Assembly: GCA_937980205.1 (NCBI GenBank)
Contig: CALJKW010000038.1
Span: 1 to 64,000, forward strand
Direction of reading: 5' to 3'
Source of the DNA: an uncultured Myxococcales bacterium
GTDB lineage: Bacteria; Myxococcota; Myxococcia; Myxococcales; Myxococcaceae
DNA length: 64,000 nt
The notes beneath the pieces are model-generated. The model searched no databases. It was not told where the DNA came from and saw only the letters and a list, made by a program, of their open reading frames with translations. The stretch's first letter is position 1; every line of letters starts with the position of its first letter. This document shows, piece after piece, positions 60,228-64,000 of this stretch. The translations under genes and the position numbers were made by a program.

Positions 60228-60956
60228 ATGCGCATTCCCATTCGCGTCGGCATCGACTTCTACGGCCACCTGCAGCAGGAGGACGGCACCGTCCTCGCGA
60301 CACGCTGCTTCTTCATCAACTACCTGCCCATCGTTCCGCTCGGGACGTACCGGGTCGCCGGAGCGGGCGCAGCACCGGCGCCGTTCTCGTTCAAGTCCCT
60401 CTTCGCGGCGATGTTCAAGGTGTGGGGCTTCATCGGCGCTGCCGCGCTCGCCGCGTACGGGCTCGCGTACCACAGCTGGGATCGGGCTCACCCCCAGATG
60501 CCGTTCATCACCGGCGTCTCGGGGCTCCTGTTCTGCGGGGTCTACGCGTCGTGGCTCTTCCTCGGCCACCGCGCCCGAACCCCGCTGCGCTGGGGCCTGG
60601 TCGGCGGCTTCGCGGCCGTCACCCTCGCGGTGCTCGCCTACGGTGCGGTCATCAACCTCGGCCAGTCCTCGCGGCACGGCTTCCCTGGCGAAGGAGAGCT
60701 GCCGCCCGCCGACATCCCGTTCTCCATCAGCGTGATGAAGAACCTGCCTGACGCGCCGAAGACGGGGGGACCCACGCCGGTCTCCGAGCAAGGCATGCTG
60801 AAGAAGGGAGAGCCCGTGCTCGTCGACCTTCCCTCTGGCACCGCGATGGCCATCGTCGCTGCCCAGACCTCATCCGACCTCGTCGAGGTCACGACGCAGA
60901 GCGGCGGCTCCAAGGTCTACCGGGTCAGCCGCGAGCGGCTCTACCTGGCGAAGTGA
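60228..60956 (+). CDS. Membrane protein of unknown function
   Basis: A 242-residue protein from the ATG at 60228 (MRIPIRVGIDFYGHLQQEDG). The N-terminal 45 residues (TRCFFINYLPIVPLGTYRV) are a short conserved-looking block. Four hydrophobic segments follow (about 60-160), then a polar C-terminal domain ending EVTTQSGGSKVYRVSRERLY, possibly SH3-like. I recognise no named family. It stands between a lipoprotein and a P450. Confidence 0.72.
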   Translation: MRIPIRVGIDFYGHLQQEDGTVLATRCFFINYLPIVPLGTYRVAGAGAAPAPFSFKSLFAAMFKVWGFIGAAALAAYGLAYHSWDRAHPQMPFITGVSGLLFCGVYASWLFLGHRARTPLRWGLVGGFAAVTLAVLAYGAVINLGQSSRHGFPGEGELPPADIPFSISVMKNLPDAPKTGGPTPVSEQGMLKKGEPVLVDLPSGTAMAIVAAQTSSDLVEVTTQSGGSKVYRVSRERLYLAK

Positions 60957-61007
60957 TTGCGGCCGCGGCTCGCGCCGCCGAGCGCGATGCGCTACCACTG
61001 AACGCCG

Positions 61008-62348
61008 ATGGAAGCGCCGATCCACCCGGGCCTGCCGCTGCTCGGCAGCATCCTCGACCTTCAGCGTGACGCGCTCGAGACGTTCACGCGCGCGTCGAAG
61101 CTCGGCGACGTCGTGGAGATCAAGGTCCCCTGGTTCCGCGCCTTCCTGATCAACCACCCGGACCTCATCGAGCGCGTCCTCCACGACAACTACAAGGCGT
61201 ACGGGAAGCAGACGCGCGGCTACGCGGCGCTGCGCACCATCCTCGGCAACGGCCTGCTCACCAGCGAAGGCTCGTTCTGGCTGCGGCAGCGCCGGCTCGC
61301 GCAGCCCGCCTTCCACAAGGAGAACCTCGCCTCGTGGGGCGCGACGATGGTGAAGGCGACGCGCGAGCTCGCCGACGCGTGGCTGCAGCGTGCTCGCACC
61401 GCCGAGGCCTTCGACGTCCACGACGACATGATGCGCCTCACGCTGCGCGTCGTCGGTCAGGCGTTGATGTCGACCGATCTCACCGGCGCGGCCTCCGAGA
61501 TCGGCGACGCGCTCACGCACCTGTTGCGCCTGCTCACCGCGCGCACGTCGCGCATCATCTCGCTGCCCGACTGGGTGCCGACGCCGGCGCAGCGCCGCCT
61601 CGAGTCCGAGCGCGCGCGGCTCGATCGCGTCGTGCACGACCTCATCGCCGAGCGGCGCGCCACGAAGCCGGGAGACGATCTGCTCGGCATGTTGATGAGC
61701 GCCACCGACTCGGACACCGGCGAGCGCATGAACGACGCGCAGCTGCGCGACGAGGTGATGACGATCCTGCTCGCCGGACACGAGACGACCGCCAACGCGC
61801 TCTCCTGGGCTTTCGTGCTGCTCGCCCAGCACCCGGGCGTGGAAGAGCAGCTGCGCGCCGAGCTGCAGAGCGTGCTCGGCGGCCGCGAGCCGACGGCGGC
61901 GGACATGCCGAAGCTGCAGTACACCTCCGCCGTGCTGCACGAGGCGCTGCGCCTCTACCCGCCGGTGTGGGCGCTCGCGCGCAGCGCCTCGGAGGACGAC
62001 GTCATCGGCGGCGTCGCGATTCCGAAGGGCTCGCTCGTCTTCTTCATGCCGTTCATCGTGCACCGCCGCGGCGACGTCTGGCCCGACGCCGAGCGGTTCG
62101 ACCCCTCGCGCTGGCTGCCGGGCGGCCACCGCCCGAAGAGCCGCTGCGCGTTCATGCCGTTCTCGTCCGGCCCGCGGAAGTGCATCGGCGACGGCTTCGC
62201 GCTGCTCGAGGGCACGCTCGTGCTCGCGACGCTGCTGCAGCGCGTGAAGCTGGGCCTCGTGCCCGGGCAGCGCATCGAGGCCGAGCCGGTGTTCACGCTT
62301 CGCCCGCGGGAGGGCGTGAAGGTCGTCGCCCGCGCCGTCGCCAACTGA
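61008..62348 (+). CDS. Cytochrome P450
   Basis: A 446-residue P450 monooxygenase. Oxygen-binding I-helix motif AGHETTANAL, ExxR motif EALR and heme-Cys loop FMPFSSGPRKCIGDGFAL are all present. The N terminus lacks a membrane anchor, so it is a soluble bacterial form, though the sequence (LLGSILDLQRDALETFTR) is nearest to the CYP102/CYP4-like branch. No redox partner gene is adjacent. Substrate not predictable. Confidence 0.94.
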   Translation: MEAPIHPGLPLLGSILDLQRDALETFTRASKLGDVVEIKVPWFRAFLINHPDLIERVLHDNYKAYGKQTRGYAALRTILGNGLLTSEGSFWLRQRRLAQPAFHKENLASWGATMVKATRELADAWLQRARTAEAFDVHDDMMRLTLRVVGQALMSTDLTGAASEIGDALTHLLRLLTARTSRIISLPDWVPTPAQRRLESERARLDRVVHDLIAERRATKPGDDLLGMLMSATDSDTGERMNDAQLRDEVMTILLAGHETTANALSWAFVLLAQHPGVEEQLRAELQSVLGGREPTAADMPKLQYTSAVLHEALRLYPPVWALARSASEDDVIGGVAIPKGSLVFFMPFIVHRRGDVWPDAERFDPSRWLPGGHRPKSRCAFMPFSSGPRKCIGDGFALLEGTLVLATLLQRVKLGLVPGQRIEAEPVFTLRPREGVKVVARAVAN

Positions 62349-62363
62349 ACTTCGTCCGCTGCC

Positions 62364-62789
62364 TCACTGCAGCGTGACGTTGTGCGCGGCGACGCGGCAC
62401 TTCGTGCCGCACACTTCCTGGCCGCTCTCCGTGTAGCTCAGCGCCACGCTGCCGGAGAACGCCTTGCCGCCGCCGGCCTGTGTCACGCTCAGCGTGACCT
62501 GCGTCGCCTCGCCGTCCTGCATCTCAATCTTGAGCTTGTTGCCCGCGCACGCGACGCGCGAGAGCGTGCCCCCGTCAGGCTGCTGGCCATTGCTGCCCTT
62601 CGTGCAGTCGAACGCCTCGGTGGCGCTGCCGATGGTGATGCTGCCCGAGCCGGGCGTGACGGCCGCACCCGAGCCGTCGACGAGCGTGAGCTCAGCGGAA
62701 GAGACGCACAGCGCGAGGCACTGCGCTCCGCCGCACGCGGCGGCAGTGAGGCAGGCGGTCAGAACAGCAAACATTCGGAGGAGGTTCAT
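62364..62789 (-). CDS. Small lipoprotein with beta-sandwich-like domain
   Basis: A 141-residue lipoprotein from the ATG at 62789 (MNLLRMFAVLTACLTAAACGG, lipobox AAAC). The mature part is mostly beta strand (SSAELTLVDGSGAAVTPGSG, ATQVTLSVTQAGGGKAFSGS) with six Cys (CLALC, FDCTKG, VACAG, EVCGTKC), resembling small disulphide-stabilised beta domains. Convergent with the P450 across 15 bp. Function unknown. Confidence 0.78.
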   Translation of the reverse strand: MNLLRMFAVLTACLTAAACGGAQCLALCVSSAELTLVDGSGAAVTPGSGSITIGSATEAFDCTKGSNGQQPDGGTLSRVACAGNKLKIEMQDGEATQVTLSVTQAGGGKAFSGSVALSYTESGQEVCGTKCRVAAHNVTLQ

Positions 62790-62982
62790 GGCCACCGTCG
62801 ATTGCAGGCGCCGTTCCGAGCAGCGCAGGCGGCGGATCAACCACTTCCGCCCGCGACCCCGCTCGAACTTTCCGAAGCCGCCCGCCACCGCCGCCGCGGC
62901 GCAATGACCCGTTACACCGCGACAGCGAAGGCATCGCGAACGACGGGCTCACGTGGCGAGCCGTCGCCAGGGAAGCGACGGC
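62790..62982. other. 193-bp non-coding spacer with dyad and a gene-end remnant
   Basis: Besides a perfect 10-bp dyad at 62958-62984, this spacer holds a 13-base block at 62911-62923 that recurs at the end of the last gene in the window (63395). I see no open frame with a start and ribosome site. Confidence 0.6.
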
Positions 62983-62984
62983 TC
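62958..62984 (-). terminator. Hairpin at the stop of the small lipoprotein gene
   Basis: GAGCCGTCGC (62958-62967) and GCGACGGCTC (62975-62984) pair perfectly around CAGGGAA. The stem overlaps the stop codon of the 85-residue lipoprotein gene. No T-tract follows, so it would be a weak or Rho-assisted terminator. Confidence 0.5.
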
Positions 62985-63240
62985 AATCGCACCGCCGCGA
63001 GCGACACTCATACACGCAGTCGACGAGCGGCGATTCGTTGCGGTCGACGCGCCACGGCCTCGTCGACGGCTCGGGCTCTGTCTGCCCTGGCGCGGCCGCC
63101 GGATTCAGCGGTTGCGAGCTCATGCTCACACCTGGGCACGCGTTCACGCAGGCGTCGTAGCGCTTCTTGCACAGGGCGCTCGTCCGCGAGCTCTCGAGGG
63201 TGGCACACGAGAGCGCCAGGAAAATGATGCCAAGTCGCAT
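62983..63240 (-). CDS. Small Cys-containing lipoprotein
   Basis: An 85-residue lipoprotein from the ATG at 63240 (MRLGIIFLALSCATLE, lipobox LALSC). The mature chain has KKRYDACVNACPG, then a Pro/Ala-rich segment and CVYECRSRRC at the end, so two small Cys pairs. It resembles the short Cys-pair lipoproteins of myxobacteria. A longer open frame upstream has no export signal. Function unknown. Confidence 0.68.
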   Translation of the reverse strand: MRLGIIFLALSCATLESSRTSALCKKRYDACVNACPGVSMSSQPLNPAAAPGQTEPEPSTRPWRVDRNESPLVDCVYECRSRRCD

Positions 63241-63395
63241 GAGCTCTCTGTGTCGACGCGCGCCGCGTGCGACAAGTTTCACCCCGCGGCGCCGAGCACC
63301 GCACGACGGCTGTGCGACAAACGCGCCCGCGCCCCGTCGTTCAGGCCCCTGCTCGAGAACTCTCTGCGTTCTGCGCCTGCCGCCGCGCCGTCGCG

Positions 63396-64000
63396 TTACA
63401 CCGCGACGAAGGCATCCGCCCACGGCGAGGCCACCCGGCCCTCGGCCGCCGCCTTCGCCTGCTCGGACGACGCGAAGTCGACGAACAGCTTCTCGGCCGT
63501 GTCGGTGAGCCCGAGCAGCTCGTCCATCTTCATCGGCGGGATCAGCTTCGACAGGTCCGCGCCGGCCTGCGGCACCGGCAGGCCCTGCGCCTCGAAGAAC
63601 CGCTGCACGTTCTGTGGCGTCAGCGCCGACGGCAACAGCGCCTTCACCAGCGCGTTGCCTTCATCCACCATCCGCTGCCGGCTGAAGAGGCGAACCTGCG
63701 GCGCGTCGCGCACCACGTCGGCCCAGTGCTCGGTCACCCACTTCGTGTCGAGCTGCGCGCGCGTCGGCCGCGAGAAGTCGTACAGCACCTCGGTGACGCT
63801 CGGCGCCTCGCGCACGAACTTCTCGGCCGCCGCGGGAGTCAGCTCGACGTTCGAGCCGTCCCACTTCACGCCCCAGTCGCTGAGGCTGGTGCGCTTGAAC
63901 ACCTCTTCCACCGCTTCCGGCTTCATCGCCGCGGTGCCCTTCGCGAGCTCGACCGGCGTCCCGAAGAACTTCGTGCGGTCCCAGTAGAAGCTCGCGTTCA
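63396..64000 (-). CDS. Protein of unknown function, 5' end outside window
   Basis: The frame is open to the right edge (NASFYWDRTKFFGTPVELAKG), so the start lies beyond 64000; at least 200 residues are seen. An internal Met (MKPEAVEEVF) is not necessarily the start. The C-terminal part is helical, with two similar units ending ALTPQNVQRFFEAQ and MKPEAVEEVFKRTS, spaced about 90 residues apart. This may be a repeat of a helical module. No family recognised. It ends WADAFVAV; see the finding on a duplicated end. Confidence 0.75.
   Translation of the reverse strand, partial: NASFYWDRTKFFGTPVELAKGTAAMKPEAVEEVFKRTSLSDWGVKWDGSNVELTPAAAEKFVREAPSVTEVLYDFSRPTRAQLDTKWVTEHWADVVRDAPQVRLFSRQRMVDEGNALVKALLPSALTPQNVQRFFEAQGLPVPQAGADLSKLIPPMKMDELLGLTDTAEKLFVDFASSEQAKAAAEGRVASPWADAFVAV

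Overview
The window looks like a chromosome segment of a Myxococcota bacterium. GC content is about 70% or more and genes are packed tightly on both strands. Two proteins carry a MYXO-CTERM sorting tail. One lipoprotein has ELWxxDGT repeats and another region has DUF4215 (CDDGN) repeats. Regulators are numerous: two ECF sigma/Hanks-kinase pairs, an ECF/ChrR pair, an FHA-sigma54 activator and a hybrid histidine kinase. I found no tRNA, rRNA, CRISPR array, insertion sequence, phage gene or replication origin. No gap exceeds about 200 bp, and overlaps of the ATGA, GTGA and TGATG types are common.

Layout. 1-12.7 kb: a truncated ELWxxDGT lipoprotein, a diacylglycerol-kinase-like enzyme, an FHA/sigma54 activator, a lipoprotein resembling a dead matrixin, a GH57/38-like MYXO-CTERM protein, a TPR-zincin, a bifunctional salicylyl-CoA 5-hydroxylase and a STAS-like protein. 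12.7-22 kb: DUF4476, START and SDR genes, a very large MYXO-CTERM/DUF4215 reading frame, VanW, tryptophan 2,3-dioxygenase, a lipoprotein and an AT-hook/Cys-His protein. 22-30.5 kb: a kelch protein in an operon with a CASTOR/POLLUX-type channel, a zinc-ribbon membrane protein, a B12-binding radical SAM protein, a hybrid histidine kinase and a DUF962/Mpo1-like protein.

30.5-35.5 kb is a candidate metal-acquisition locus: a His-rich small protein, a TonB-dependent receptor and three lipoproteins, the receptor and lipoproteins being translationally coupled or nearly so. 35.5-40.8 kb holds a CPA2 antiporter, an ECF sigma factor and a kinase with an anti-sigma zinc finger at its N terminus and five pilus/secretin N-like repeats outside the membrane. 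40.8-45.7 kb (minus strand) is a beta-propeller lipoprotein / DUF4331 / TPR lipoprotein / HupE cluster. 45.7-51.7 kb has a Lys-Gly-tailed exported protein, an S41 peptidase lipoprotein and a second ECF sigma/kinase pair whose kinase carries a beta-propeller ectodomain.

51.8-64 kb holds a membrane protein, an alpha/beta hydrolase, a carotenoid oxygenase, a thiolase, an ECF sigma with ChrR-type cupin anti-sigma, MogA, dCTP deaminase, several lipoproteins and a cytochrome P450. It ends in a gene cut by the right edge. The most unusual items are the kinase with five extracytoplasmic repeats beside an ECF sigma, the MYXO-CTERM/lipoprotein reading frame that lacks a separating stop, and the His-rich/TonB/lipoprotein locus. 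All functional calls come from reading the sequence; no database search was run.
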